Shown here in pieces: positions 8,136 through 15,828 of a DNA stretch of 34,889 nucleotides. Under the pieces are notes generated by a model. The model searched no databases. It worked only from the letters and a program-made list of their open reading frames with translations, and was not told the DNA's origin. The position numbers and the translations under genes were made by a program. Source of the stretch: Cellulomonas massiliensis JC225 (GTDB lineage: Bacteria > Actinomycetota > Actinomycetes > Actinomycetales > Cellulomonadaceae); contig NZ_HE978588.1 in assembly GCF_000312005.1 (NCBI RefSeq), positions 600,637 to 635,525 of the forward strand. Direction: 5' to 3'. Positions within the stretch are counted from its first letter, which is position 1; the number at the start of each line of letters is the position of its first letter.

Positions 8136-8774
8136 TCAGGCCTCCGGGTCGACGACGGCCACGCGGGCCGCCCTCAGGATCCTGTCGGTCGTCCGGTAGC
8201 CCGGCTGGAGCACGTGCTGCACGGTCGGCTCGGTGACGTCCGCCGAGTGCGCGTGCATGAGCGCCTCGTGCACGGCCGGGTCGAACGGCTCGCCGACGGT
8301 GCCGTAGCGCTCGACGCCGAAGCGCGTGAGCGTCGCCTCGAGCTTCTCGGCGATCGACTGGAACGGCCCGGTGAGGTCGCCGTGCTGACGCGCGAGCTCG
8401 ATGTCGTCGAGCACCGGGATCAGCGCCTCGGCGACCGCCGCGACGCCGCGGTCGTGCGCGGCGCCGGCCTCGGCCTTGGAGCGCTTCACGTACGCGTTGT
8501 ACTGCTGCTCGAGGTTGTACAGCGCCGCGTTCGAGCGCTGCAGCTCCTCGAGCCGCTCCGCCGCCAGCTTCTGCGTCTCGACCAGCCCCTCCAGGACGAC
8601 CTCCTCCTCGGCACCCGCGACGGCGGCCTGCGCGTCAGCGAGCACCTGCTCCTCGGGCGTGCGGACCTCACCCGTCTCCGGGTCGATGCGCCGCTTGTCC
8701 GTGAATCGCGGCGTGTTCTCGGGGTCGCCCCCCGGGCCCTGCTCGGGCCCGGGGCTCGTGCTCTCGTCCGTCAC
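8136..8774 (-). CDS. grpE: Nucleotide exchange factor GrpE
   Basis: This 212-residue GrpE releases ADP from DnaK. The acidic disordered N-terminus (1-55) is followed by a long coiled coil (about 60-115, '[34 protein letters not shown]'). The four-helix part follows ('[20 protein letters not shown]'). The C-terminal beta-wing has the family signature '[44 protein letters not shown]'. Its ATG at 8774 overlaps the dnaK stop by 4 bp (8771-8774), which implies translational coupling and fixed stoichiometry with DnaK. It is controlled from the HAIR-bearing dnaK promoter. Confidence 0.97.
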   Translation of the reverse strand: MTDESTSPGPEQGPGGDPENTPRFTDKRRIDPETGEVRTPEEQVLADAQAAVAGAEEEVVLEGLVETQKLAAERLEELQRSNAALYNLEQQYNAYVKRSKAEAGAAHDRGVAAVAEALIPVLDDIELARQHGDLTGPFQSIAEKLEATLTRFGVERYGTVGEPFDPAVHEALMHAHSADVTEPTVQHVLQPGYRTTDRILRAARVAVVDPEA

Positions 8775-10630
8775 TTCTTGTCGTCCTCGTCCACGATCTC
8801 GGCGTCCACGACGTCCTCGTCCGCGTTCGACGAGGCCGCCGGCTGGTCGTCAGCCGGGGCGTCGGCCGTGGCCGAGCCCTGGTTCGCGTAGAGCGCCTCG
8901 CCGATCTTCTGCGCGGCGGTCGACAGCGCGGCCGTCTTGTCCTTCACGACGTCGGCGTCCGTGCCCTCGAGCGCGGTCTTGAGCTCGGCGACCGCGGCCT
9001 TGACGTCGGTCTTGACGTTCTCCGGCAGCTTGTCGTCGTTGTCGACGAGCAGCTTCTCCGTCGAGTAGACCAGCTGCTCCGCGCTGTTGCGGGTCTCGGC
9101 CTCCTCGCGGCGCTTCTTGTCCTCCGACGCGTGCTCCTCGGCCTCGCGCACCATCCGCTCGATGTCCTCCTTCGGGAGGGCCGAGCCGCCGGTGATCGTC
9201 ATCGACTGCTCCTTGCCCGTGCCGCGGTCCTTGGCGGACACGTGCACGATGCCGTTCGCGTCGATGTCGAACGTGACCTCGATCTGCGGCATGCCGCGCG
9301 GGGCCGGCGCGATGCCGGTCAGCTCGAACGTGCCGAGCGGCTTGTTGTCCCGCGCGAACTCGCGCTCGCCCTGGAACACCTGGATCAGCACGGACGGCTG
9401 GTTGTCCTCCGCCGTCGAGAAGATCTCGGACCGCTTGGTCGGGATGGCCGTGTTGCGCTCGATGAGCTTGGTCATCACGCCGCCCTTGGTCTCGATGCCG
9501 AGCGACAGCGGGGTGACGTCGATGAGCAGGACGTCCTTGCGGTCGCCCTTCATGACGCCGGCCTGCAGCGCGGCACCGACGGCGACGACCTCGTCGGGGT
9601 TGACGCCCTTGTTCGGCTCGCGGCCGCCGGTGAGCTCCTTGACGACCTCGGTGACCGCGGGCATGCGGGTCGAGCCGCCGACGAGCACGACGTGGTCGAT
9701 GTCGGAGAGCTTGATGCCGGCGTCGCGGATGACCGCGTTGAACGGCGCCTTCGTCCGGTCGATGAGGTCCTGCGTCATCTCCTGGAACTTGGCCCGCGTG
9801 AGCTTGGTGTCCAGGTGGATGGGGCCGTTCTCGCTCATCGAGAGGTACTGCAGCGAGATGTTGGTGCTCGTCGCGGACGAGAGCTCCTTCTTCGCCTGCT
9901 CGGCGGCCTCGCGCAGACGCTGCAGCGCGATCTTGTCCTTCGACAGGTCGACGCCGTTCGCGTTCTTCACCTCGGCGACGAGGAAGTCGACGATCCGGTT
10001 GTCCCAGTCGTCGCCGCCGAGCCGGTTGTCACCGGACGTCGCGCGGACCTCGATCGTCGAGAAGCCGTCGTCGTCCTTGCCCACCTCGAGGAGGGAGACG
10101 TCGAACGTGCCACCGCCGAGGTCGAAGACGAGGATGAGCTCGTCCTCCTTGCCCTTCTCCAGGCCGTAGGCCAGGGCCGCCGCGGTGGGCTCGTTGATGA
10201 TGCGCAGGACGTTGAGGCCCGCGATGGTGCCCGCGTCCTTCGTCGCCTGGCGCTCCGCGTCGTTGAAGTACGCGGGGACCGTGATGACGGCCTCGGTGAC
10301 GGGCTCGCCGAGGTACGCCTCGGCGTCGCGCTTGAGCTTGGAGAGCACCCGCGCGGAGATCTCCTGCGCGGTGTACTTCTTGTCGTCGATCGAGACCGAC
10401 CAGTCCGTGCCCATGTGGCGCTTGACGGACGTGATCGTGCGGTCGACGTTGGTGACGGCCTGGCGCTTGGCGATCTCGCCGACCAGGACCTCGCCGGTCT
10501 TGGAGAACGCGACCACCGACGGCGTCGTGCGCGACCCCTCGGCGTTGGCGATGACCGTGGGCTCGCCACCCTCGAGGACGGCGACCACCGAGTTCGTGGT
10601 GCCCAGGTCGATGCCGACTGCTCGTGCCAT
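8771..10630 (-). CDS. dnaK: Chaperone DnaK (Hsp70)
   Basis: This 619-residue Hsp70 has the usual actinobacterial length. The N-terminal ATPase domain starts '[20 protein letters not shown]' and contains '[20 protein letters not shown]' (about 170) and '[15 protein letters not shown]' (about 310), the three Hsp70 signatures. The interdomain linker '[19 protein letters not shown]' and the beta-sandwich substrate domain follow. A helical lid comes next, and the tail ends '[14 protein letters not shown]', close to the conserved EEVD-like acidic end of bacterial DnaK. The ATG at 10630 has GAAGGA upstream. It is the first gene of dnaK-grpE-dnaJ-hspR, with HspR-type HAIR operators 58 and 121 bp upstream of the start. 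Confidence 0.99.
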   Translation of the reverse strand: MARAVGIDLGTTNSVVAVLEGGEPTVIANAEGSRTTPSVVAFSKTGEVLVGEIAKRQAVTNVDRTITSVKRHMGTDWSVSIDDKKYTAQEISARVLSKLKRDAEAYLGEPVTEAVITVPAYFNDAERQATKDAGTIAGLNVLRIINEPTAAALAYGLEKGKEDELILVFDLGGGTFDVSLLEVGKDDDGFSTIEVRATSGDNRLGGDDWDNRIVDFLVAEVKNANGVDLSKDKIALQRLREAAEQAKKELSSATSTNISLQYLSMSENGPIHLDTKLTRAKFQEMTQDLIDRTKAPFNAVIRDAGIKLSDIDHVVLVGGSTRMPAVTEVVKELTGGREPNKGVNPDEVVAVGAALQAGVMKGDRKDVLLIDVTPLSLGIETKGGVMTKLIERNTAIPTKRSEIFSTAEDNQPSVLIQVFQGEREFARDNKPLGTFELTGIAPAPRGMPQIEVTFDIDANGIVHVSAKDRGTGKEQSMTITGGSALPKEDIERMVREAEEHASEDKKRREEAETRNSAEQLVYSTEKLLVDNDDKLPENVKTDVKAAVAELKTALEGTDADVVKDKTAALSTAAQKIGEALYANQGSATADAPADDQPAASSNADEDVVDAEIVDEDDKK

Positions 10631-10687
10631 GTGTGTTCCTTCTTCCTGGAGCCGCGGGGCGGGCTCCGTGCGTGGAGTGCTCGAAGT

Positions 10688-10708
10688 CTTGAGCCCGTCT
10701 GGCTCAAG
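10688..10708. promoter_or_regulatory. HAIR operator 1 (HspR site) upstream of dnaK
   Basis: CTTGAGC (10688-10694), a 7-base spacer and GCTCAAG (10702-10708) form a perfect inverted repeat. The HAIR consensus is CTTGAGT-N7-ACTCAAG; each arm differs only in its inner base. It lies 58 bp upstream of the dnaK start. Confidence 0.9.
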
Positions 10709-10750
10709 TCTGCGGCGGGGTCGCCGTCAGAGCAAGCCGGACGAGGTGAA

Positions 10751-10771
10751 GTTGAGTCTGCTTGGCTCAAC
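10751..10771. promoter_or_regulatory. HAIR operator 2 (HspR site) upstream of dnaK
   Basis: GTTGAGT (10751-10757), 7 bases, then GCTCAAC (10765-10771). It keeps the TTGAG/CTCAA core and N7 spacing of HAIR but both outer bases are changed, so it is probably the weaker site. Its centre is 63 bp, six helical turns, from the centre of site 1, fitting cooperative binding on one DNA face. I could not place a convincing -35/-10 pair between them. Confidence 0.8.
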
Positions 10772-10874
10772 CTCGGGCGGCCGCGTCGCATTCCCGCGTG
10801 TCCACTGGGATGCCGGCGCCCTGGCCGTCCGTCGGCGTGCGAGCAGCGGCTGCAGTCGCGCTGAGCGAGCGTCC

Positions 10875-10880
10875 TACGAT
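10875..10880 (+). promoter_or_regulatory. -10 hexamer TACGAT, probably leaderless start
   Basis: TACGAT ends six bases before the ATG at 10887, and no Shine-Dalgarno sequence is present. No convincing -35 was found. Confidence 0.5.
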
Positions 10881-10886
10881 CACGCG

Positions 10887-11414
10887 ATGAGCGGAGCGGA
10901 GCGCGACGACGGCTCGACCGGCTCGACCCCGGGCGAGCGGGCGGACCGCCTCAAGGAGAGGCTGTACGTCACCTTCGCGGCGCTCGGCGTCGTGCTCGCT
11001 CTCCGGTCGCACGGCGCCGGCGTGCCTGCCCGTGAAGCGGCCACGACGCTGACGATCACCATCGGCGGTGCGCTCCTGGCCGTCCTGCTGGCGGACGTCG
11101 TCTCGCACCTCGCAGCGCACGGGTCGCTCCCGACGGTGCGCGAGGCGCGGCACATGGTCGCCGTGTCGGCCGGTGCGGCGGGCGTCCTCGTCCTGCCGCT
11201 CGTCTTCCTCGGGCTCGCGGCGAGAGGCGTCTGGGACGTGGGCGGCGCGCTCCGGGCCTCGACGATCGTCCTGCTCGTGAGCCTGGCGGTGATCGTCGGG
11301 TTCGCGGTGCGCCGGATCGCCCTGCCGGTGTGGCAGCGGGTCCTGCTGCTGGCCGGCATCGTCGCCGTCGGCGCTGGCGTGGTCGCGCTGGAGCTGCTCG
11401 CGCACGGCGCCTGA
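10887..11414 (+). CDS. Polytopic membrane protein of unknown function
   Basis: I cannot assign this 175-residue protein to a family. The first 22 residues are polar and acidic. Four to five hydrophobic segments follow, near residues 25-40, 53-72, 89-112, 122-142 and 150-170. Short loops carry Arg (VRRIALPVWQR) and one loop contains 'SHLAAHGSLPTVREARHM'. The start was chosen at ATG 10887 because the frame upstream runs through the HAIR region, and TACGAT sits six bases ahead of this ATG. It is transcribed away from the dnaK operon and faces the SnoaL-like gene. A VIT-like or conserved actinobacterial membrane family is possible but unproven. Confidence 0.8.
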   Translation: MSGAERDDGSTGSTPGERADRLKERLYVTFAALGVVLALRSHGAGVPAREAATTLTITIGGALLAVLLADVVSHLAAHGSLPTVREARHMVAVSAGAAGVLVLPLVFLGLAARGVWDVGGALRASTIVLLVSLAVIVGFAVRRIALPVWQRVLLLAGIVAVGAGVVALELLAHGA

Positions 11415-11473
11415 GGCTCGCCCACCCGGCGCACGCGCGATCCACACGGCTTTCGATGGCCGGCCCCCCGGCG

Positions 11474-11833
11474 TCAGCCCTCGCCGGCGAGCATCGTGCG
11501 GAGCTCGCTGATGCGTCCGTCACGGACGGTGATGACGTCGATCCCGCGGACGACCGGCTCGTCGGGCGGCCCGAATCTCCAGGCGAGCGCACCGGCGCCG
11601 GTGCCGACGTACCGGGGGCCGTCCTCGACGAACTCGAACGTGGCGGGAGTCCTGCCGAGCAGCGCGGCCGCCCGCTCCTCCAGGGCGTCGCGGCCCGTGA
11701 CGGTCCCCTCCGGGTCGGTGAAGGTGACGTCGTCGGTGTAGGTCTCGTCGATCGCCCGGCGGCGGGATTCCGCGTCCCGGACGTTGAAGACGCGGTACAG
11801 GTTGGCGTCGAGCAGCTCACTGACGTCGGCCAT
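11474..11833 (-). CDS. SnoaL-like / NTF2-fold protein
   Basis: This 119-residue single-domain protein has the NTF2/SnoaL fold pattern. An N-terminal helix 'LLDANLYRVFNVRDAESRRRAIDETYTDDVTFTDPEG' with the typical Y-x-D-D-V-x-F-x-D-P motif is followed by beta strands ending 'GIDVITVRDGRISELRTML'. Such proteins are small isomerases, cyclases or hydrolases, or ligand-binding domains; catalytic residues cannot be assigned with confidence. The start at ATG 11833 is supported by GGGGAGG upstream. The gene is convergent with the membrane protein at 10887, and its upstream neighbour, the methyltransferase, diverges 176 bp away. Confidence 0.85.
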   Translation of the reverse strand: MADVSELLDANLYRVFNVRDAESRRRAIDETYTDDVTFTDPEGTVTGRDALEERAAALLGRTPATFEFVEDGPRYVGTGAGALAWRFGPPDEPVVRGIDVITVRDGRISELRTMLAGEG

Positions 11834-12009
11834 GGGACCTCCCCTGGAGTGGGCGCACACGCGCGGTGTCCCGGATCCTCGCGCCCGTCGCTCGGGCATC
11901 GTCGCACGCGCCCGTCCGTCCGGGTCAACAGGGCGACGGGCCACCCACAGGGGGTGACGCCCTCGTCGTGGACGGTGTGAACTGACACCACCCAGGACGG
12001 GAGGACGAC

Positions 12010-12846
12010 GTGGCGACAGCAGGCGCTCAGGACGGCCCGCCGGGACCGGCGGGAGTGTTCCACCGAGTCGCTGACACGTACGACGCCGTAGGCGTGCCGT
12101 GGTTCGGACCCATCGCGGCGCACCTCGTCGCGGAGCTCGACGTCCGACCTGGGGAGCGCGTGCTCGACGTCGGGTGCGGGCGCGGCGCGGTGCTGACCCG
12201 CGTCGCGGAGGCCGTCGGGCCGGAGGGCTACGCGCTCGGGATCGACCTGGCCCCGCGCATGGTGGAGCTCACCGCGCGCGACCTCGCCGACCTGCCGCAC
12301 GTCGAGGTGCGGCTGGGCGACGCGTCGGCGCCCGACCTGCCGCCGCGCTCGTTCGACGTCGTCGCGGCGTCCCTCGTCCTGTTCTTCCTCCCCGACCCGG
12401 TCGCGGCGCTGGCCGCGTGGCGCGACGTGCTGGTGCCGTCCGGACGCGTCGGCGTCTCGACGTTCTCCGGGCAGGACCCGCGGTGGCGCGCGATCGACGA
12501 GCTGTTCTTCCCGTTCCTGCCGCAGGCGATGCTCGACGCGCGGACCAGCGGGTACAACGGCCCGTTCGGCTCCGGCGAGGGCGTGGAGGGCCTGCTGCGC
12601 TCGGCCGGGCTGGTCGGCGTGCGGACGGTGTCCCGGACGATTGAGGCGACGTTCCGGGACGCCGAGCACTACGTCGAGTTCTCCCGGTCGCACGGGCAGC
12701 GGGCGATGTGGGACCACGTGCCGGCGAACACGCTCGACGACCTGCACGACGAGGTGGTCCGCGCGGCCGGGGCCTCTGCCGGTCCGGACGGGCGGATCAC
12801 CTTCCAGCAGGACGTGCGCTACACGCTCGGCGCGCGCGAGGGCTGA
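12010..12846 (+). CDS. Class I SAM-dependent methyltransferase
   Basis: This 278-residue Rossmann-fold methyltransferase has motif I 'VLDVGCGRGAVLTRVAEAVG' at about 52-71. The acidic residue of motif II is in 'ALGIDLAPRMVE', and the post-I segments 'VRLGDASAPDLPPRSFDVVAASLVLFFLPDP' and 'VLVPSGRVGVSTFSGQDP' follow the UbiE/COQ5-like pattern. The C-terminal half (from about 155) provides substrate contacts and is not diagnostic. It starts with GTG at 12010, preceded by GGGAGGA. It stands alone between the divergent SnoaL-like gene and a VOC gene 50 bp downstream that has its own promoter. Substrate unknown; a quinone or small-molecule methylase is possible. Confidence 0.9.
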   Translation: MATAGAQDGPPGPAGVFHRVADTYDAVGVPWFGPIAAHLVAELDVRPGERVLDVGCGRGAVLTRVAEAVGPEGYALGIDLAPRMVELTARDLADLPHVEVRLGDASAPDLPPRSFDVVAASLVLFFLPDPVAALAAWRDVLVPSGRVGVSTFSGQDPRWRAIDELFFPFLPQAMLDARTSGYNGPFGSGEGVEGLLRSAGLVGVRTVSRTIEATFRDAEHYVEFSRSHGQRAMWDHVPANTLDDLHDEVVRAAGASAGPDGRITFQQDVRYTLGAREG

Positions 12847-12860
12847 CGAGCGCCGGGACC

Positions 12861-12890
12861 TTGAGCCCGACTCCACCGGCGCAGCAGACT
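12861..12890 (+). promoter_or_regulatory. Promoter of the VOC gene at 12897 (leaderless)
   Basis: A -35 TTGAGC (12861-12866) is 18 bases from a -10 CAGACT (12885-12890), which ends six bases before the ATG. No ribosome site is visible. Confidence 0.55.
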
Positions 12891-12896
12891 GGCCGG

Positions 12897-13259
12897 ATGC
12901 CTCACCTCGGCCACGGCAAGGTGTGCCATCTCGCCATCCCGGCGTCGGACGCCGAGACCTCGGCGCGCTTCTACGAGCGCGTCTTCGGCTGGCGGATGCG
13001 TCGCCAGGGCGGCGTGATCACGTTCGACGACGGGGTCGACGAGGTCAGCGGTCACTTCGTCCCGGCGCCTCCGGGCTCGGGCGGGATCCTCGTCTTCGTC
13101 TGGGTCGACGACCTCGACGACGCGATCGAGCGCGTCACGGCCGCCGGCGGCTCGATCGAGGCAGCGCCCGGGGTGGACCCCGGGGAGCTGACCGCGCACT
13201 TCCGCGACCCGGCCGGCAACCTGCTCGGGCTCTACGAGGAGCCGCGGCAGGGCGCCTGA
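12897..13259 (+). CDS. VOC-family (glyoxalase/bleomycin-resistance fold) protein
   Basis: This 120-residue protein has one VOC domain of two beta-alpha-beta-beta-beta units. 'KVCHLAIPASDAETSARFYERVFGWRM' forms the first unit, 'GGILVFVWVDDLDDAIERVTAAGGSIEA' the second, and the end is 'FRDPAGNLLGLYEEP'. A metal-site His is plausible at 'HLAIPA' and the C-terminal Glu in 'YEEP' fits the usual second ligand. This subtype (HFVPAPPG... VWVDD) is common in actinobacteria as a single-domain VOC protein of unknown substrate. The ATG has no ribosome site; see the promoter at 12861-12890. It ends 13 bp before the convergent cold-shock gene. Confidence 0.88.
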   Translation: MPHLGHGKVCHLAIPASDAETSARFYERVFGWRMRRQGGVITFDDGVDEVSGHFVPAPPGSGGILVFVWVDDLDDAIERVTAAGGSIEAAPGVDPGELTAHFRDPAGNLLGLYEEPRQGA

Positions 13260-13272
13260 CCCGGCTCCCGGC

Positions 13273-14205
13273 TCAGATCAGCTCGACGCGGTCCGCCTGC
13301 GGGCCGCGGTCGCTCTGGCGCACCCGGAAACGGACGCGGTCGCCCGGCTCGAGCACCTCCGCGTCGCGGACGACGGAGACGTGCACGAACAGGTCCGCGC
13401 CTCCGGCGTCGGGGGTGATGAAGCCGAAGCCGCGGTCCGCGTCGTAGCGCGCGACCACGCCCTCACCGCCGCGCGCGGACGCGTCGCCCCGCGCCGGCCG
13501 GTCCGACCGGCCACGGGTCGCAGCCGGCGCGCTGCGGCGCGGCGGCCCGCCGACGAGCCGGACCTGGCGGCCCTGCGGCCCCCGCTCGCCCGCCTCGACG
13601 TCGAAGGTCACGCGGTCGCCCTCGACGAGCTCGGTGACCCCCATGAGCGAGCGCGCGTGGACGAACAGGTCCTCGCTGCCGTCGTCGGGCGCGACGAACC
13701 CGAAGCCCTTGCCCGCGTCGTACCAGGTGACGGTGCCGTCGGCGCCGTCGTCCGCCGCCGGCCGGGCGGCCTCGGCCCCCAGCGGCAGCAGGTGGTCGGC
13801 CTGCGGCCCGCGCTCGCCGGGGACGACGAGGAAGGCGACCCGCTGCCCCTCGGAGACCACCCCGCCGCCCACGATGGCCGAGCTGTGGAGAAAGATCTCG
13901 GCGCCGCCGCCGTCGGGGGCGACGAACCCGTAGCCCTTGGCCGGCTCGTACCAGCTGACCGTGCCGAGCACGCCCAGCGCCGCACCCGCGGGCACGTCGC
14001 CGGTCACCCGGACGTGGCGGGCCACCGGGCCGCGCGGACCCTCGCCGAGCTCGTACTCGACCTCCTGCCCCTCGCGGAGCACCCTCGGCCCGTCGTCGCC
14101 CACGATCTCCGACGCGTGCACGAACAGGTCCTCGCCCTCGTCGCCGACGTCGAGGAACCCGAACCCCCGCTCGGGGTCGAACCACCGGACAGATCCCTGG
14201 GGCAC
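13273..14205 (-). CDS. Protein with four tandem cold-shock domains
   Basis: This 310-residue protein contains four complete CspA-like domains at about residues 1-68, 79-142, 156-218 and 248-310. Each has RNP1 (GFGFL 14-18, GYGFV 91-95, GFGFV 167-171, GFGFI 259-263) and RNP2 (LFVHAS, IFLHSS, LFVHAR, LFVHVS). CSDs bind single-stranded RNA or DNA through these aromatic faces. Typical bacterial Csps are single domains of about 70 residues, so a four-domain chain is unusual. Each domain ends with a 'GERGPQADHL'-type strand as in actinobacterial CspA. An Arg-rich linker (221-247) separates domains three and four. It starts with GTG at 14205 behind GAGGAG. It is monocistronic and probably acts as a multivalent RNA chaperone (inferred). 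Confidence 0.93.
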   Translation of the reverse strand: MPQGSVRWFDPERGFGFLDVGDEGEDLFVHASEIVGDDGPRVLREGQEVEYELGEGPRGPVARHVRVTGDVPAGAALGVLGTVSWYEPAKGYGFVAPDGGGAEIFLHSSAIVGGGVVSEGQRVAFLVVPGERGPQADHLLPLGAEAARPAADDGADGTVTWYDAGKGFGFVAPDDGSEDLFVHARSLMGVTELVEGDRVTFDVEAGERGPQGRQVRLVGGPPRRSAPAATRGRSDRPARGDASARGGEGVVARYDADRGFGFITPDAGGADLFVHVSVVRDAEVLEPGDRVRFRVRQSDRGPQADRVELI

Positions 14206-14275
14206 AGCGCGCTCCTCGTCGACGACGGACGTTCCTGACGTCCAGTGTCCCCGACCCGGGCGCGGGCGGCGCGCC

Positions 14276-14854
14276 TCAGGGCTGAGGCACCCGCCGCTGC
14301 TCCCACTGCTCGCGGGTGATCTCGTACCGGTACCCGCCCAGCTCGGCGCCCTCGACCGCCAGCATGTCCTCGGGCGTCTCCAGCTCCCGCACGACCGTCA
14401 TCCCGACCTTCTCCATGACGTGCTGCGACGGCCGGTTCAGCGCCATCGTCTCGCCCCAGACGACCCGGACGTCCAGCTCGGTGAACGCCTTCCTCAGCAG
14501 CGCCTCGGACACCTCGGTGGCGTAGCCCCGACCCCAGTCGGCCTGCCGGAGCCGGTACCCGAGCTCGGCCTCGTCCAGCGGGCCGCCGCGCTCGGGGCGC
14601 AGCAGGAACCAGCCGAGGAACGCGTCGGTCGCCGTCTCGTACGCCGCGAAGACCCCGAAGCGACCGCCCCACCGCTCGTAGCCGGTGAGCAGGCTCGGCA
14701 GGACGAGCTCGTGGACGACCTGCGGCGGGGTCGGCTCGCCGCCGGAGAGGTAGCGCATGACGGCGGGGTCGCTGTCCAGCTCGACGAGCAGGTCCGCGTC
14801 GTCGGCGCCGAAGGGGCGCAGCGTCACGCGGTCGGTCTGGAGGTAGGGGTCCAC
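14276..14854 (-). CDS. GNAT-family N-acetyltransferase, RimJ/RimL-like
   Basis: This 192-residue protein matches the Acetyltransf_3 (RimJ/RimL) layout. It opens 'LQTDRVTLRPFGADDADLLVELDSDPAVMRYLSGG', has the acetyl-CoA core strand 'AELGYRLRQADWGRGYATEVSEALLRKAF', and ends the fold with 'NRPSQHVMEKVGMTVVREL'. The pyrophosphate loop (W-G-R-G-Y-A) is intact. The family acetylates N-termini of ribosomal proteins or amines of small molecules; the acceptor is unknown. It starts with GTG at 14854, preceded by CATGCT exactly six bases upstream and no Shine-Dalgarno, so the message is probably leaderless. It lies divergent from the VOC gene at 14950. Confidence 0.92.
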   Translation of the reverse strand: MDPYLQTDRVTLRPFGADDADLLVELDSDPAVMRYLSGGEPTPPQVVHELVLPSLLTGYERWGGRFGVFAAYETATDAFLGWFLLRPERGGPLDEAELGYRLRQADWGRGYATEVSEALLRKAFTELDVRVVWGETMALNRPSQHVMEKVGMTVVRELETPEDMLAVEGAELGGYRYEITREQWEQRRVPQP

Positions 14855-14949
14855 GGTCGCAGCATGCCGGAGCGGCGACCGTCAGGAGAGCGGATATCGC
14901 GACGCCGGGGGGCTGTCCGGCGGGTGCCGGCCGGGTTCATCCTGGGGCG

Positions 14950-15357
14950 ATGACCCAGCCGGCGGACGACGCGGTGCTGCGCGCGTACCTGAGCTACCGC
15001 GACGCCCCCGCGACGATCGACTGGCTCTCGGCGCTCGGGTTCGAGGTCGTCGCGAGGTACGACGGCGACGACGGCCGGGTGGTCCACTCCGAGCTCCGGC
15101 TCGGCGACGCCGTCGTCATGGTGGCGTCCGACGACGAGCCCTACGAGGTCCCCGGCCTGCGCGGCGTCTCCGTCGGCGTGGGGCTGTACCTGCAGACCGC
15201 GGGCGTGGACGAGCTGCACCGGCGCGCGGTCGCCGCCGGCGGGCGGTCGGTCCTCGACCCGCACGACACCGAGTGGGGGACGCGACGTGCCCGCGTGCTC
15301 GACCCGGGCGGCCGCGAGTGGTCGTTCGGGAGCTACGCCCCCGGCCAGGGCGCCTGA
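14950..15357 (+). CDS. VOC-family protein (second, glyoxalase/dioxygenase superfamily)
   Basis: This 135-residue protein has the VOC fold with opening 'LRAYLSYRDAPATIDWLSALGFEVVARYDG' and closing 'RRARVLDPGGREWSFGSYAPG'. The central 'VHSELRLGDAVVMVASDD' and 'GVGLYLQTAGVDELHRRAVAAGG' are typical of PhnB/bleomycin-resistance-like members. His in 'VVHSELRLG' and the Glu in 'GREWSFG' could be metal ligands. No function can be assigned. CATCCT lies six bases before the ATG and there is no ribosome site. It is unlike the VOC proteins at 12897 and 24294 in detail, so these are not recent duplicates. Confidence 0.88.
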   Translation: MTQPADDAVLRAYLSYRDAPATIDWLSALGFEVVARYDGDDGRVVHSELRLGDAVVMVASDDEPYEVPGLRGVSVGVGLYLQTAGVDELHRRAVAAGGRSVLDPHDTEWGTRRARVLDPGGREWSFGSYAPGQGA

Positions 15358-15394
15358 CGGCGCGGCGACGCCCGGCCGCCGCCCCGCCGGTGCG

Positions 15395-15793
15395 TCACAG
15401 CCGGCGGTACTCCTCGTCGGTCACGTGCTCCAGCCACGTCACGACCCGGCCGACCGCGTCCGCCTCCTGCATCGCGACGTGCGCCATGAACCGGTCCGCC
15501 GTCGCGCCGTGCCAGTGCTCCTCGCCGGGGGCGATCCGCACGACGTCACCCGGACGGATCTCCTGGACGTCCCCGCCGCGGCGTGCGACGTACCCGATGC
15601 CGTCGGTGACGTAGAGCGTCTGCCCCTTCGGGTGGTGGTGCCAGGCGGTGCGCGCGCCGGGCGCGAACCGCACGTGGGCGCAGCCGATCGCCGACTCCTC
15701 GTCGGGGTCCCGGACGCCGTCGATGAAGACGGTGCCGGTGAACCAGCCCTCGGGGCCGGCGACCGAGCGGCCGCCGCTGCGGGTGATCTCCAT
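15395..15793 (-). CDS. Cupin-domain protein
   Basis: This 132-residue single cupin has motif 1 'GARTAWHHHPKGQTLYVTDGIGYVARRGG' and motif 2 'IRPGDVVRIAPGEEHWHGATAD'. The three His and one Glu/Gln positions needed for metal binding are largely present. This subtype (FTGTVFIDGV..., AHVRFAPGARTAWH) is the CmuC/carboxymuconolactone-linked cupin often found beside dehydrogenases. The ATG at 15793 has GGAGGG upstream. It follows the alcohol dehydrogenase by 35 bp in the same direction, so the two form an operon divergent from an MmyB regulator. A role in processing or protecting against reactive carbonyls or quinones is inference. Confidence 0.92.
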   Translation of the reverse strand: MEITRSGGRSVAGPEGWFTGTVFIDGVRDPDEESAIGCAHVRFAPGARTAWHHHPKGQTLYVTDGIGYVARRGGDVQEIRPGDVVRIAPGEEHWHGATADRFMAHVAMQEADAVGRVVTWLEHVTDEEYRRL

Positions 15794-15828
15794 GGTCGTG
15801 CCCTCCGTCGTCGTCGTTCCGCCAGCGC

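Noticed and set aside
12861-12866. TTGAGC near 12861 as a third HAIR half-site
   Set aside because: No inverted partner at N7. It fits better as the -35 of the VOC promoter (18-base spacing to CAGACT).
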